In this document: positions 50,678 to 60,636 of the stretch, one piece after another
How the letters are laid out: each line of letters starts with the position of its first letter
How positions within the stretch are numbered: the first letter of the stretch is position 1
DNA from: UKL13-2 sp038321965
GTDB lineage: Bacteria > Pseudomonadota > Gammaproteobacteria > Burkholderiales > Usitatibacteraceae
Direction: 5' to 3'
DNA: 64,000 bases
NCBI GenBank assembly: GCA_038321965.1
Contig: JBBQFL010000013.1
Location: 20,432 to 84,431, forward strand
Translations under genes and position numbers: made by a program
Notes under the pieces: generated by a model
Told to the model about the DNA's origin: nothing
The model's input: only the letters and a program-made list of their open reading frames with translations
Database searches by the model: none

Positions 50678-53020
50678 CTAGAAGATCTGATTGCGCACCT
50701 CTTCAGAAGGCTTATTGGCCTCCCGAAGCGCTGCAGGGCCATCCGCAACATTGCCCGCATTTTCAGCATAAACGAACTCCATCAGCGCCTTGCCGTCTTT
50801 TCCCACCTCGCCGTTGAGCGGTATGAGTGCTACGCCGGGCGGCGGCTCAAATGGTTGCTCAGGAACGCCTTTTAGCACTTTTGCCACGTAATACATCCAG
50901 ATAGGTAAAGACGCGCCGCCTCCAGTCTCCGCCTCTCCCAACGAGGCCGGGTTATCGAAACCAATCCAGCTTACTGCCACGAGGCCAGAGTTGTAGCCGG
51001 CAAACCATGCGTCAAGACTGTCGTTCGTCGTGCCGGTCTTACCTGAAAGGTCATGGCGTCCAAGGCTCATTGCTCGCGCGGCGGTGCCATATCGAACTAC
51101 GTCACGTAACAGGCTCGTCATAATAAATGCGTTACGGGGATCAATGACGCGTTCTGCGGCCTTTCGGCTTTGGTCGGCGTTGCCATTATTTGCATCAGCG
51201 CGTTCGGGAGACGATTCAAACAGGACTCCACCTTTATCGTCAGTGATCCGCGAGATGAAGTATGGTTTGACACGGAAGCCCCCGTTGGCAAAAACTGCAT
51301 ATGCGCCCGCCATTTGCAGCGGCGTCGTTGCACCGGCGCCCAAAGCCATAGTCAAGTACGCTGGATGCTGTTTTGGGTCGAAACCAAACCGCGTTATGTA
51401 GTCTTGCGCATAGGCCGGACTGATTGCCTGGAGGACCCGTATCGAAACCATATTCTTGGATTTGGCCAACGCTTGACGTAAACGTATCGGCCCCTCGTAC
51501 TTGTTGTCGTAATTCTTGGGCTCCCAGATTTGGCCGCCATTTCTACCTGGATCGAAAACGACTGGCGCGTCGTTAACCACTGTAGCGGGCGTAAAACCCT
51601 TCTCAAGCGCGGCAGAATAAACGAAAGGCTTAAAACTGGATCCAGGTTGTCGCATGGCTTGTGTAACATGGTTGAACTTGTTGGCAGTGAAATCAAATCC
51701 ACCGACCAACGCTCTTACGGCACCGTCTGCAGGATCGACCGATACGAGGGCAGCTTCAACCTTTGGCAGCTGCGCGATTGACCACTGACCTTTTTCGTCT
51801 GCCGACAATCGAATAACTGAGCCCCGCACCGGCTTATAAGGAGATGCCTTTTCGCTCAACGCACGGCCGATAAACTTGAGCGCATCGCCCGACAGCGTCA
51901 CGGTATCTCCGCGCTTGGTGTGAGCGATCACTTGCTTGCTATCGGCAGCCACGACGACTGCAGGCATAAGTTCACCAACTATTTCCTTCTCCTGAAGCGC
52001 TTCCTCGATCGCTTCTTCGGCCTCTTCTTTACCGGCCGGGATCGCAACTAAACCTTCCGGGCCACGGTATCCGTGTCGCCGATCGTATTCCAGTACACCC
52101 TTATGCAGGGCCAATAGCGCTGCTTCTTGATCCACCCTGCGAATCGTCGTATAAACCCGAATTCCACTTACGTAGGCTTTTTCGCCGTATTGCTCAAACA
52201 CAGATTGGCGTGTCATTTCTGCAACATATTCTGCGTTCACAGGATACATCTGGCGTTCACGATTGAACTTCAGCACTTCTGCTTTGGCAGATTTGATATT
52301 TTCGTCATTCAAAAAGCCAAGTTCATTCATGCGCCGAAGCACGTATTGTTGACGGAGCGTAGCTCGCTTAAGATTGTTAAAGGGGTTATATAGTGATGGG
52401 GCTTTGGGTATCCCGGCAAGCATCGCCGCTTCCGCCGCAGTAACCTGTCCAATGTCTTTGTTGTAATAAACTCGGCTCGCTGCGGCAAATCCAAAGGCAC
52501 GGTTGCCGAGGAAAATGTGATTCAAATAGATTTCAAGGATCTGATCCTTAGTCAGACTCTTCTCTATCTTGAAAGCGAGCAACCACTCTGAAATCTTGCG
52601 TGTGAGCGTTTGTTCGTTGCTAAGGAAGAAATTTCTCGCCACCTGCTGTGTAATCGTTGAGGCGCCGCCCTTAATTTTCCCAGCCACGATATTTGTCGCA
52701 GCGGCACGTATCAAGCCAAGATAATCGACGCCGCCATGCTGATAAAAACGTTCGTCCTCAGCAGAAATAACAGCCTGCTTCATTACCATTGGAAAATCTT
52801 GCACGCGAACAAAAGAGCGTTTTTCTTCACCGAACTCGCCTATGACGTCGCCCTCAACGGTATAAACGCGAAGCGGAAGCTTTGGCCGATAGTCAGTTAC
52901 CGCTTCAATCGACGGAAGATTCGGGTATAGCAATACAACCGTCAACATGACTATCCCAATGGCAACCAACGCCAGAGACATGAGTAAGATGAAAGGGTAA
53001 AACCACCAGCGAAGCGCCAT
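50678..53020 (-). CDS. mrcA: Penicillin-binding protein 1A (bifunctional)
   Basis: Bifunctional transglycosylase/transpeptidase of peptidoglycan synthesis. 780 residues: N-terminal membrane helix (FILLMSLALVAIGIVMLTVVLL), glycosyltransferase domain with catalytic Glu in ISAEDERFYQHGGVD and KGGASTITQQVARNFFL, a PBP1A-type OB-like middle domain, and the transpeptidase with Ser in PGSSFKPFVY, SKN (AKSKNMVS) and KTGTTND. It is divergent from pilM, the usual proteobacterial ponA-pilM arrangement, and precedes an unknown gene on its strand. Confidence 0.96.
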   Translation of the reverse strand: MALRWWFYPFILLMSLALVAIGIVMLTVVLLYPNLPSIEAVTDYRPKLPLRVYTVEGDVIGEFGEEKRSFVRVQDFPMVMKQAVISAEDERFYQHGGVDYLGLIRAAATNIVAGKIKGGASTITQQVARNFFLSNEQTLTRKISEWLLAFKIEKSLTKDQILEIYLNHIFLGNRAFGFAAASRVYYNKDIGQVTAAEAAMLAGIPKAPSLYNPFNNLKRATLRQQYVLRRMNELGFLNDENIKSAKAEVLKFNRERQMYPVNAEYVAEMTRQSVFEQYGEKAYVSGIRVYTTIRRVDQEAALLALHKGVLEYDRRHGYRGPEGLVAIPAGKEEAEEAIEEALQEKEIVGELMPAVVVAADSKQVIAHTKRGDTVTLSGDALKFIGRALSEKASPYKPVRGSVIRLSADEKGQWSIAQLPKVEAALVSVDPADGAVRALVGGFDFTANKFNHVTQAMRQPGSSFKPFVYSAALEKGFTPATVVNDAPVVFDPGRNGGQIWEPKNYDNKYEGPIRLRQALAKSKNMVSIRVLQAISPAYAQDYITRFGFDPKQHPAYLTMALGAGATTPLQMAGAYAVFANGGFRVKPYFISRITDDKGGVLFESSPERADANNGNADQSRKAAERVIDPRNAFIMTSLLRDVVRYGTAARAMSLGRHDLSGKTGTTNDSLDAWFAGYNSGLVAVSWIGFDNPASLGEAETGGGASLPIWMYYVAKVLKGVPEQPFEPPPGVALIPLNGEVGKDGKALMEFVYAENAGNVADGPAALREANKPSEEVRNQIF

Positions 53021-53178
53021 ATAAGCCTAGAGTGACGAATATCAACTCGAATTATATCGAGGCGACCGGCGAGTAACCCCAACGGCCAGTAGATTGAAAC
53101 AACATAATGGCAAGATCATGGCATACACAAAACAAGGCAAGCGTTATTAAAGCTTTTTCGAGGTTTAAAAGAAATTGC

Positions 53179-53207
53179 TTTACACGTCCTAAGGTTGTTG
53201 CTAGCAT
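53179..53207 (+). promoter_or_regulatory. Sigma-70 type promoter for pilMNOPQ
   Basis: TTTACA (53179-53184), 17 bases, then TAGCAT (53202-53207), about 62 bases before the pilM start. Five of six and four of six matches. It lies in the 249-base divergent region with mrcA. Confidence 0.5.
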
Positions 53208-53269
53208 TTAATGTAATTTGTGCGTTGTAAGCCGTAAGTACTCAATACAACAAGGGCAGTTCAACCACC

Positions 53270-54367
53270 ATGCTTAAAGAAAAACTGGCGTCCCAGTTTG
53301 ATTTTCTGCGCGCGACAACGCCACCGCTGATTGGAGTGGATATCAGCTCGTCCTACATTAAAATGGTGGAGTTGGCGGATGCAGGAAAAGGGCTGTACCG
53401 CGTAGAACGCTACGTCATTGAACCTTTGCCGAAAGATACCATTACAGACGGCAACGTAGCCAACATCGAAGCGGCCGGTGAAGTGATGCGTCGTGCGCAC
53501 AAGCAAATGGCGACACGCATCAAAAACATTGCACTAGCGCTCCCGTCTGCCGCTGTCATTACTAAAAAGGTGAACCTTAACGGCAATCAGCGTGAAGAGG
53601 ACATGGAATACCAGGTTCAGTCAGAAGCTAACCAGTACATTCCGTTCAGTCTGGACGAAGTCAACCTCGACTTTCAAGTTATCGGACCTACGCCAAATAG
53701 CGAAGAGGAAGTAGAAGTTCTCATCGCGGCGTCACGTAAGGAAAAAATTGAAGACAGAGTCGCCGTCGCAGAGGCGGCGGGACTAAAGACAATCGTGATG
53801 GATGTTGAGTCGTACGCCGCTCTAGCGGCCTTTGACATGTTATTGGGCAGCACATCAGGAATAGAAAGCAAAGACGTAACCGCGATCGTCGACATTGGCG
53901 CGCAGTCCACGCGTGTGATCGTGATGCATGAAGAGCAACAAGTCTACTCTCGAGAACAGCAGCTAGGTGGTTATCAGCTGACCCAGGACATCTCCCGTCA
54001 ATTCGGCATGCCTGCGGAAGAGGCGGAAGTCGCAAAAAAATCCGGCGGCTTACCAGACAATTACGGTCCAGATGTGTTGCAGCCGTTCAACGAAAAGATT
54101 GTGCTGGAAATATCGCGGGCACTACAGTTCTTCTTTACTTCTACACAGTTCAACAAGGTAGACCACATCCTGCTTTCTGGCGGTTGTGCGATGCTTGACG
54201 GCCTGGAAGAAATGGTTGCCCAACGTACCCAGGTGCACACCGTCGTGGCGAACCCGTTCGCCAACATGGCGCTTTCGTCAAAGGTAAAGCCGCGCCAATT
54301 AACCATTGATGCGCCGGCGCTAATGATTGCTTGTGGATTGGCAATGAGAAGGTTTGACCCTGCATGA
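53270..54367 (+). CDS. pilM: PilM, actin-like type IV pilus assembly protein
   Basis: 365-residue cytoplasmic protein of the FtsA/actin fold that binds the PilN N-terminus. Landmarks are PPLIGVDISSSYIKMVEL at the start, QVQSEANQYIPFSLDEVNLDFQV, AIVDIGAQSTRVIVM and a phosphate loop LLSGGCAMLDGL. pilN begins inside its stop codon (ATGA), so translation is coupled. Confidence 0.95.
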   Translation: MLKEKLASQFDFLRATTPPLIGVDISSSYIKMVELADAGKGLYRVERYVIEPLPKDTITDGNVANIEAAGEVMRRAHKQMATRIKNIALALPSAAVITKKVNLNGNQREEDMEYQVQSEANQYIPFSLDEVNLDFQVIGPTPNSEEEVEVLIAASRKEKIEDRVAVAEAAGLKTIVMDVESYAALAAFDMLLGSTSGIESKDVTAIVDIGAQSTRVIVMHEEQQVYSREQQLGGYQLTQDISRQFGMPAEEAEVAKKSGGLPDNYGPDVLQPFNEKIVLEISRALQFFFTSTQFNKVDHILLSGGCAMLDGLEEMVAQRTQVHTVVANPFANMALSSKVKPRQLTIDAPALMIACGLAMRRFDPA

Positions 54368-54972
54368 TCCGCATTAATCTACTTCCCCACCGTGAAGAAA
54401 AGCGAAAGGCGCGACAGAAGCAGTTCGCAATTCTTGCTGGATTTGCTGCGGCCGTCGCGTTGGCGGTTGCCGGGCTACTTTGGGTCGTCTTTGATGCTCA
54501 AATCGACAACCAGAAGAGTCGAAATAAATACCTCAATGACGAAATCGCCAAACTCGACAAGCAAATAGATGAAATCAAGCGAATTCGGGAAGAGACCGCG
54601 TCATTGCTGTCCAAAAAGCAAGTTGTAGAGGGCTTGCAAAGCAACCGCTCGGAACCTGTTTACTTATTGGACCAGCTGTTGCGCCAATTGCCTGAAGGGT
54701 TGTATCTCAAGACGATCAAGCAAACCGGCGCAAAGATTAGTGTTACTGGATATGCCCAGTCCAACGCGAGAGTTTCCGCATTTATGCGTAATATCGACGC
54801 TTCGCCATACCTTGGCAGTCCAAACTTGATCGAAATAAAAGCAGTAACAGTAAATGCGCAACGTGCAAACGAATTCATACTTGATTTCCTCATCAAGCGG
54901 GTGAAAGCGGACGACGGAAAAAACGCTGCCAAACGTTCCGAAGCCGTGAAGCCAGCGGAGAAAAAACCATGA
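54364..54972 (+). CDS. pilN: PilN, inner-membrane type IV pilus assembly protein
   Basis: 202 residues. The N-terminal cytoplasmic motif MIRINLLPHREEKRKARQK is the PilM-binding INLLP segment. One membrane helix (FAILAGFAAAVALAVAGLLWVV) and a periplasmic coiled-coil/ferredoxin-like part follow. It starts within the pilM stop and ends overlapping pilO by 4 bases. Confidence 0.95.
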   Translation: MIRINLLPHREEKRKARQKQFAILAGFAAAVALAVAGLLWVVFDAQIDNQKSRNKYLNDEIAKLDKQIDEIKRIREETASLLSKKQVVEGLQSNRSEPVYLLDQLLRQLPEGLYLKTIKQTGAKISVTGYAQSNARVSAFMRNIDASPYLGSPNLIEIKAVTVNAQRANEFILDFLIKRVKADDGKNAAKRSEAVKPAEKKP

Positions 54973-55613
54973 ATAAGTGGTTAGAGGAACTCAAACAACT
55001 AGACACGAAAAACCCCGGCGGTTGGCCATGGCCGTTCAAAATTGCGGCTATGCTATTAATTTTCATTCTTATTTTGGTCGCAGGTTTCTTCTTGTTGTAT
55101 CAGGCGCAGCTAGACGACCTCGACAAAGAGGAAAAGAAAGAGACAGACCTAAAAACGGTTTTCGTTGAGAAGAAAAAGCTGGCGGTCAATCTAGAGGCAT
55201 ATCAGCAGCAGCGATCAGAGATCGAACAAGCATTCGGTGCATTGCTAAAACAGTTACCTACCCGATCTGAGATGGATGCCTTACTGATTGACATCAATCA
55301 GGCCGGCTTAGGTCGAGGCTTGACGTTTGATCTCTTTAAACCCGCGCCGACTGAAAACATTACCGAGTTTTACGCCGAGAAACCAATCAACCTGAAGGTA
55401 AACGGCAACTACCATGACCTGGGCGCCTTCGCAAGCGATATCTCGAAACTGCCTCGAATCGTGTTGCTCAATGATCTGAGCATCATTACCGGTAAGGACG
55501 GGGCACTGACAATGGATGCCGTGGCAAAGACTTATCGCTATCTTGATCCTGATGAGGTCGCAGCACAGCGGAAGTCTTCGAAGAATGCGCCAGCGAAACC
55601 TGGGGCCAAATGA
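54969..55613 (+). CDS. pilO: PilO, inner-membrane type IV pilus assembly protein
   Basis: 214 residues. A short cytoplasmic start (WLEELKQLDTKNPGGWPWPF) leads to one membrane helix (AAMLLIFILILVAGFFLLYQ), a coiled coil (LDDLDKEEKKETDLKTVFVEKK) and a periplasmic fold. It forms heterodimers with PilN. The start overlaps pilN and the end overlaps pilP, both as ATGA. Confidence 0.94.
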   Translation: MNKWLEELKQLDTKNPGGWPWPFKIAAMLLIFILILVAGFFLLYQAQLDDLDKEEKKETDLKTVFVEKKKLAVNLEAYQQQRSEIEQAFGALLKQLPTRSEMDALLIDINQAGLGRGLTFDLFKPAPTENITEFYAEKPINLKVNGNYHDLGAFASDISKLPRIVLLNDLSIITGKDGALTMDAVAKTYRYLDPDEVAAQRKSSKNAPAKPGAK

Positions 55614-56140
55614 TCATGCGTAGCAGAAAGTTCGTTTTCTTTTTATTGGCGGCGCTGGCAACCTTGTGTGGTTGTGGCGAGGGATTTTCGGATTTGCGCA
55701 CGTTTGTCAAGGAGTCCGACAAAAGCGTAACGCGAAAAATCGATGCGCTTCCCCAAGTAAAACCATTTGCGCCATTTGCGTACGAGGGCTTCGACCTTCC
55801 GGACCCGTTCAAACCGCGCAAACTCGCGATCAAGCAAAACGAAGGTGCTGGCGGTTTGGCTCCGGATTTGAACCGCCGCAAGGAGCCTCTGGAGGCGTAC
55901 CCACTGGAACAACTGAAAATGGTGGGAACACTTACCCAGCTTGGCGCGACCTACGCGCTCGTAAAGGCGGATAAGACGCTGTACCGGGTGAAGAAGGGGA
56001 ACTATCTGGGGCAGAATTTTGGGCTGATCACCGAGATCAACGATAACGAAGTAAAACTTAAAGAAATCGTACAAGACACCGCCGGAGACTGGACGGAACG
56101 CCAAAGCGTGCTGCCCTTGCTCGAAGGAACTGGGAGGTAA
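55610..56140 (+). CDS. pilP: PilP, type IV pilus lipoprotein
   Basis: 176 residues. Lipoprotein signal with lipobox LCGC (LLAALATLCGCGEGF). Then a Lys-rich part, DPFKPRKLAIKQNEG, and a small beta domain (LEQLKMVGTLTQLGATYALVKADKTLYRVKKGNYLGQNFG) that links the PilNO complex to the secretin PilQ. An ATG two codons later is an alternative start. It ends 2 bases before pilQ. Confidence 0.93.
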   Translation: MIMRSRKFVFFLLAALATLCGCGEGFSDLRTFVKESDKSVTRKIDALPQVKPFAPFAYEGFDLPDPFKPRKLAIKQNEGAGGLAPDLNRRKEPLEAYPLEQLKMVGTLTQLGATYALVKADKTLYRVKKGNYLGQNFGLITEINDNEVKLKEIVQDTAGDWTERQSVLPLLEGTGR

Positions 56141-56142
56141 CA

Positions 56143-58278
56143 GTGAGCTACACCGATCAAACACTAGCCACACCGGGCGCTCGCGCACCAGGGACGGTAT
56201 TTCGCCTGTTCGCGGGGTTCGCAACAATATTGGCGGGACTCTTGTTCAGCCTGAATGGCTTGGCCCAGCAAGCGCAGCCAAACCTCCTTGAATCTATTAA
56301 TACATCAACCCTACAGGGTGGTAAAGTCATTCTCCGCGTCAACTTCAAAGAGCCTCTGACAGCAGTTCCGCCCGGGTTTACCGTCACCAATCCAGCCCGA
56401 ATCGCGCTTGACCTGCCAAACGTCGTGAATGGCTTGGGGAAAAGTACTGTCGACATTAGCGAGGGCGACGTGCGTTCAGTCAGCGTCGTGGAGAGTTCTG
56501 GCCGCACCCGTATGGTTGTCAACCTGACCCGTACACTGACATATACTGCTGCGCTTGATGGCAAGTCATTGGTTATCACCGTAGATGGAGGACTGGCAAG
56601 CGTCGTAAAAGACACAACCCAAACAACCAAGTTTGCGGAAAGTGCCCCCGTGTCAATGGAGCAGAAATTCAATATTCGCGACGTGGATTTTCGTCGTGGG
56701 GCGAATGGTGAAGGCCGGGTAATAGTCGATCTGTCATCACCGAACACGGGTATAGACATTCGCCTTCAGGGTAAGAATATAGTTGTCGACTTTATCAACA
56801 CGGCGGCACCCCGCAATCTTTTGCGCCGACTTGATGTTCTCGATTTTGCAACCCCTGTCCGCTTGATTGACCTCGTTGGCCAGGGTGCCAACACTCGCAT
56901 GTTGATCGAACCCAAGGGAATGTGGGAATACTCCGCATATCAAACGGACACACAATTTATCGTCGAAGTAAAGCAGACCAAGGAAGACCCAAACAAGCTG
57001 GTCCAAGGCGTCGGCTTCAATGGTGAAAAACTTTCACTGAATTTCCAAAACGTTGAAGTCCGTGCGGTTTTGCAGGTGATTGCGGACTTTACCGGGCTCA
57101 ACATTATCACCAGCGACACAGTTGGTGGCAGCCTCACGTTACGCCTCAAGGACGTTCCTTGGGATCAGGCGCTCGAGATCATTCTGCAGGCGAAGGGACT
57201 TTCCAAGCGGAAGAATGGAAACGTGTTGCTGATCGCACCGGCGGATGAACTTGCAACTAAAGAAAAGCTGGCGCTTGAAGCGGTACTGCAGATATCTGAG
57301 CTTGAAGCGCTGCGCACGGAAAGCTTTCAAGTGTCGTACACGAAAGCGTCCGACGTGCAAACGCTGATCACAAACAAGGATCAGAATATACTTTCCAAAC
57401 GCGGACGCGCGACCTCTGATGCTCGAACCAACACCCTTTTCGTCAACGACACGCCGACCAAACTGGACGAAGTTAGACGATTGATCGCCCAGCTGGATGT
57501 TCCGGTGCGTCAGGTGATGATCGAAGCCAGAATCGTGATTGCGGATGATAAATTTTCGCGCGAACTAGGCGCAAAATTCAACTTTGCGGCTGGAGCCAAC
57601 AAACAGGGCAGAAATATTGGCGCAGCCGCTAACATCGACAACGCGCACAGGATTGCCTCGGGAATCTCACCATTGAATGCCGACACGCCAATTTCCGTAA
57701 ACTTGCCAGTGGCAGGCGCAGCGGGCTCCATTGGCATTAATATTCTCAATATTGCAAACGGCAACCTTGTCGAGCTGGAGTTGTCCGCGCTCGAATCCGA
57801 TGGACGTGGCAAGGTGGTATCGAGCCCGAGGATCATCACCGCCGACAAACGTAAGGCGACAATTAGTCAGGGTACCGAAATTCCGTATCTGACGCAGTCC
57901 TCGGCGGGCGGCTCGACAGTTTCGTTCAAACAGGCGGTCCTGTCCTTGGACGTTACGCCACAGATCACACCCGATGACAAAGTAATTATGGACATTGAAA
58001 TCAAGAAAGATTCAGAGAGTGGCCGCGCGGTCGGTGGCACGCCGATTCTCGATGTGCGCAATGTCCGTACGCAAATACTTGTAGAAAATGGGGAAACAGC
58101 AGTATTGGGTGGGATTTTTGAGCAATCCACCTCAACGAACACTACAAAGGTGCCATTTCTTGGCGATATCCCATTCATAGGGACCTTCTTCAAAAAAACG
58201 CAGCGCATTGATAATAAAACAGAACTAATGGTCTTCATCACGCCCCGAATCATCAAAGACCAGCTAAACGTGCGCTGA
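56143..58278 (+). CDS. pilQ: PilQ, outer-membrane secretin of the type IV pilus
   Basis: 711 residues from a GTG at 56143. Signal segment about 20-40 (RLFAGFATILAGLLFSLNGLAQ), then AMIN domains that bind peptidoglycan (INTSTLQGGKVILRVNFKEPL, FNIRDVDFRRGANGEGRVIVD), a secretin N0/STN domain (DVPWDQALEIILQAKGLSKR), an N1 domain and the secretin core (VVSSPRIITADKRKATISQG, ending with FLGDIPFIGTFFKKT). It forms the pore through which the pilus exits. A terminator follows 39 bases past the stop. Confidence 0.96.
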   Translation: MSYTDQTLATPGARAPGTVFRLFAGFATILAGLLFSLNGLAQQAQPNLLESINTSTLQGGKVILRVNFKEPLTAVPPGFTVTNPARIALDLPNVVNGLGKSTVDISEGDVRSVSVVESSGRTRMVVNLTRTLTYTAALDGKSLVITVDGGLASVVKDTTQTTKFAESAPVSMEQKFNIRDVDFRRGANGEGRVIVDLSSPNTGIDIRLQGKNIVVDFINTAAPRNLLRRLDVLDFATPVRLIDLVGQGANTRMLIEPKGMWEYSAYQTDTQFIVEVKQTKEDPNKLVQGVGFNGEKLSLNFQNVEVRAVLQVIADFTGLNIITSDTVGGSLTLRLKDVPWDQALEIILQAKGLSKRKNGNVLLIAPADELATKEKLALEAVLQISELEALRTESFQVSYTKASDVQTLITNKDQNILSKRGRATSDARTNTLFVNDTPTKLDEVRRLIAQLDVPVRQVMIEARIVIADDKFSRELGAKFNFAAGANKQGRNIGAAANIDNAHRIASGISPLNADTPISVNLPVAGAAGSIGINILNIANGNLVELELSALESDGRGKVVSSPRIITADKRKATISQGTEIPYLTQSSAGGSTVSFKQAVLSLDVTPQITPDDKVIMDIEIKKDSESGRAVGGTPILDVRNVRTQILVENGETAVLGGIFEQSTSTNTTKVPFLGDIPFIGTFFKKTQRIDNKTELMVFITPRIIKDQLNVR

Positions 58279-58316
58279 TATTGTTGGCACCATTAAGCGC
58301 TCATAAACTCCCACCG

Positions 58317-58350
58317 AAACGGGGCGCCCAAAAGGTGTCCCGTTTTGTCT
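58317..58350 (+). terminator. Intrinsic terminator after pilQ
   Basis: ACGGGGCGCC (58319-58328) pairs with GGTGTCCCGT (58334-58343) through 8 Watson-Crick and 2 G-U pairs around CAAAA; two more A-T pairs extend it. TTTTGTCT follows. It ends the pilMNOPQ transcript and lies immediately before aroK. Confidence 0.72.
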
Positions 58351-58371
58351 ATACGGCTCGCGCCCGCAACA

Positions 58372-58935
58372 ATGCCGCCATACGTCCGAGAAAAGCGAAA
58401 TATCTATCTGATCGGTATGCCGGGGTCGGGCAAAAGCACGATTGGGAGATCACTCGCAAAGATACTGCATCTCAATTTCGTCGATGCTGATCATGCGCTC
58501 GCAGCCCGCACGGGTGTCGCGATCGCAACCATTTTTGAGCTCGAGGGTGAGGCGGGATTTCGTCAGCGTGAAGTCACGCTGATCGCTGAGCTGTGTGAGC
58601 GCGCAGGTATCCTGGTTGCGACTGGTGGAGGCACCATCCTCTCTCCCATCAATCGCGAACTGCTACATCAGACTGGTGTGGTAGTTTACTTAAAGGCAAA
58701 GCTCGATGACCTCTGGATGAGAACCAAAAACGACAGCAAGCGTCCGCTGCTGCGCACGAATGATCCGCGGTCAGTACTGACGTCTCTGCTCGAAGCTCGC
58801 GATCCGCTATACGCCGAAATTGCGGATCTGGTGGTCGAAACAGCTGGTTACCCTAAAGTAGCGCGGCTAGCCAATGATATTGTCGATCGACTGGTGCAGA
58901 ATAAACTTTGGGAAGTACCCGCACCAACGACTTGA
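58372..58935 (+). CDS. aroK: Shikimate kinase
   Basis: Phosphorylates shikimate in aromatic amino-acid synthesis. 187 residues from the ATG at 58372. P-loop GMPGSGKST at residues 15-23, shikimate-binding DADHALAARTG, GEAGFRQRE and the GGGTIL motif. A TTG at 58345 would extend it, but that lies in the T-run of the pilQ terminator, so the ATG is preferred. aroB starts 9 bases after its stop. Confidence 0.95.
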   Translation: MPPYVREKRNIYLIGMPGSGKSTIGRSLAKILHLNFVDADHALAARTGVAIATIFELEGEAGFRQREVTLIAELCERAGILVATGGGTILSPINRELLHQTGVVVYLKAKLDDLWMRTKNDSKRPLLRTNDPRSVLTSLLEARDPLYAEIADLVVETAGYPKVARLANDIVDRLVQNKLWEVPAPTT

Positions 58936-58944
58936 ACGGCGAGC

Positions 58945-60063
58945 ATGAGTTCCATTGATAAACATGAAGTATTACTACACGTATCGCTGGGCGAACGAAG
59001 TTACCCGATCGTGATCGGTCGATCCGTGCTGGCGAATATAGGACGGTTGATTTCCTACCTGCCGAACCGGCGGGTCGCACTGGTCACGAACAAAACTATT
59101 TACCCGCTTTATGGGGAGTCACTGATTGCGAAGTTGAGACAGCAGGGCATCGACGTACTGTCAATCTGTCTGCCGGATGGCGAGCAGTATAAGGACTGGC
59201 CGGCGCTGAATCAGATTTTCGACGCGTTGCTCGAACATACCGTCGATCGCAACACCACTCTGATAGCGCTTGGCGGCGGCGTGATAGGGGATGTTGCGGG
59301 ATTTGCGGCAGCCACCTATCAGCGTGGTATTCCGTTCATCCAGATTCCGACCACGCTATTAGCGCAAGTCGACTCCAGCGTCGGTGGGAAAACCGCGATC
59401 AATCACGCGCGCGGCAAAAATATGATCGGTGCGTTCTATCAACCGCAACTCGTGCTGGCTGACACCAATACGTTGAAGACATTGCCGGATCGGGAGTACC
59501 GTTCAGGACTCGCAGAAATCATCAAATATGGGCTCGGTTTGGACGCCGCTTTTTTTGAATGGCTTCAGACCAATATGGGCGCACTCAATCAGCGAGATCC
59601 GGCAGTGTTGGCCTACGCCATCAAACGGTCATGTGAGATAAAAGCCGGTATCGTCGCCGCAGACGAACGAGAGACGTTGAAAGACGGCGGTCGGGCATTG
59701 CTCAATTTGGGGCACACTTTTGGCCACGCCATTGAAACGGCGCTTGGCTACGGTGTGTGGCTGCACGGTGAAGGTGTCGCATGCGGCATGGTGTTGGCCG
59801 CTGAGCTTTCACACGAGCTTGGTTCATTGAACACTACCTCATTGGCGCGCGCGACAGCACTAATTCAGGCGGCGGGATTGCCAACAACCATGCCGAATAT
59901 CTCCACCGACGCAATGCTCTCGCATATGCGTCGCGACAAGAAAAATGAGGGCGGAAATATTCGACTGATCTTGTTAGACAAAATTGGCGCCTCAAACGTC
60001 AACCCAGCAATAAGTAACCAACGCCTCCGTCAATTTCTCGACGCCAGATTGCGGCAAGCGTAA
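58945..60063 (+). CDS. aroB: 3-dehydroquinate synthase
   Basis: Converts DAHP to 3-dehydroquinate, the second shikimate-pathway step. 372 residues. NAD-binding GGGVIGDVAGFAAATYQRG, metal and substrate residues in QVDSSVGGKTAINHARGKNMIG, LAEIIKYGL and GHTFGHAIE. It follows aroK by 9 bases, the standard aroKB pair of proteobacteria. Confidence 0.97.
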   Translation: MSSIDKHEVLLHVSLGERSYPIVIGRSVLANIGRLISYLPNRRVALVTNKTIYPLYGESLIAKLRQQGIDVLSICLPDGEQYKDWPALNQIFDALLEHTVDRNTTLIALGGGVIGDVAGFAAATYQRGIPFIQIPTTLLAQVDSSVGGKTAINHARGKNMIGAFYQPQLVLADTNTLKTLPDREYRSGLAEIIKYGLGLDAAFFEWLQTNMGALNQRDPAVLAYAIKRSCEIKAGIVAADERETLKDGGRALLNLGHTFGHAIETALGYGVWLHGEGVACGMVLAAELSHELGSLNTTSLARATALIQAAGLPTTMPNISTDAMLSHMRRDKKNEGGNIRLILLDKIGASNVNPAISNQRLRQFLDARLRQA

Positions 60064-60181
60064 AACCAGCATCCGCGCGGCCTAACGACTGAAATCGCGT
60101 TGAAAGGCGCATGAATAGGCGATCCGTAGCCTTGACAATCAAGCGCGGCTGGCCCGATTCATGTGAAGCGAGTGTGAAAGC

Positions 60182-60490
60182 TCAGCCTAGGCGCTTTAAA
60201 AACACACCCATCTCTCTGGCCGCCTGTTTGTCTCCCTTAGCCTCGGCTGCCACAATGCCCCTCAGATACGCAACCCGTGCGCCGTCAACATCGTTGTTCT
60301 GCGACAATGCTTTGCCCAATAGCTTCCATGCCGCTGAATACGCGCTGTCCTGCAATACGGCCGCACGCAAATGTACAGCTGCACGCACACTGTCGCCACA
60401 CTTCAAATATTCACTGCCGAGTGAAAAACGCAGCAAGGGATTGTCCCTGCCCTGAGACAGCATTTTCTCAAAACTTTCAATCATTCCCAT
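60182..60490 (-). CDS. Tetratricopeptide-repeat-like small protein
   Basis: 102 residues (an ATG two codons in is also possible) of helical repeats with TPR-type spacing: LLRFSLGSEYLKCGDSVRAAVHLRAAVL then AAWKLLGKALSQNNDVDGARVAYLRGI. No signal peptide, so probably a cytoplasmic adaptor of unknown partner. It is convergent with aroB and divergent from the ABC transporter protein. Confidence 0.8.
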   Translation of the reverse strand: MGMIESFEKMLSQGRDNPLLRFSLGSEYLKCGDSVRAAVHLRAAVLQDSAYSAAWKLLGKALSQNNDVDGARVAYLRGIVAAEAKGDKQAAREMGVFLKRLG

Positions 60491-60636
60491 CGCATCGCCT
60501 CCATCACTCGCACAATACCAAACGCGGTCGTTTCAGCTATTATCAATGCAGCCAACAATACGTATCGAATTGGTCCCTACGCACGCTTTTTAAATCTTTG
60601 CGCCATTCTCAGCCGCAACCCTCACAGGAGCTTAAC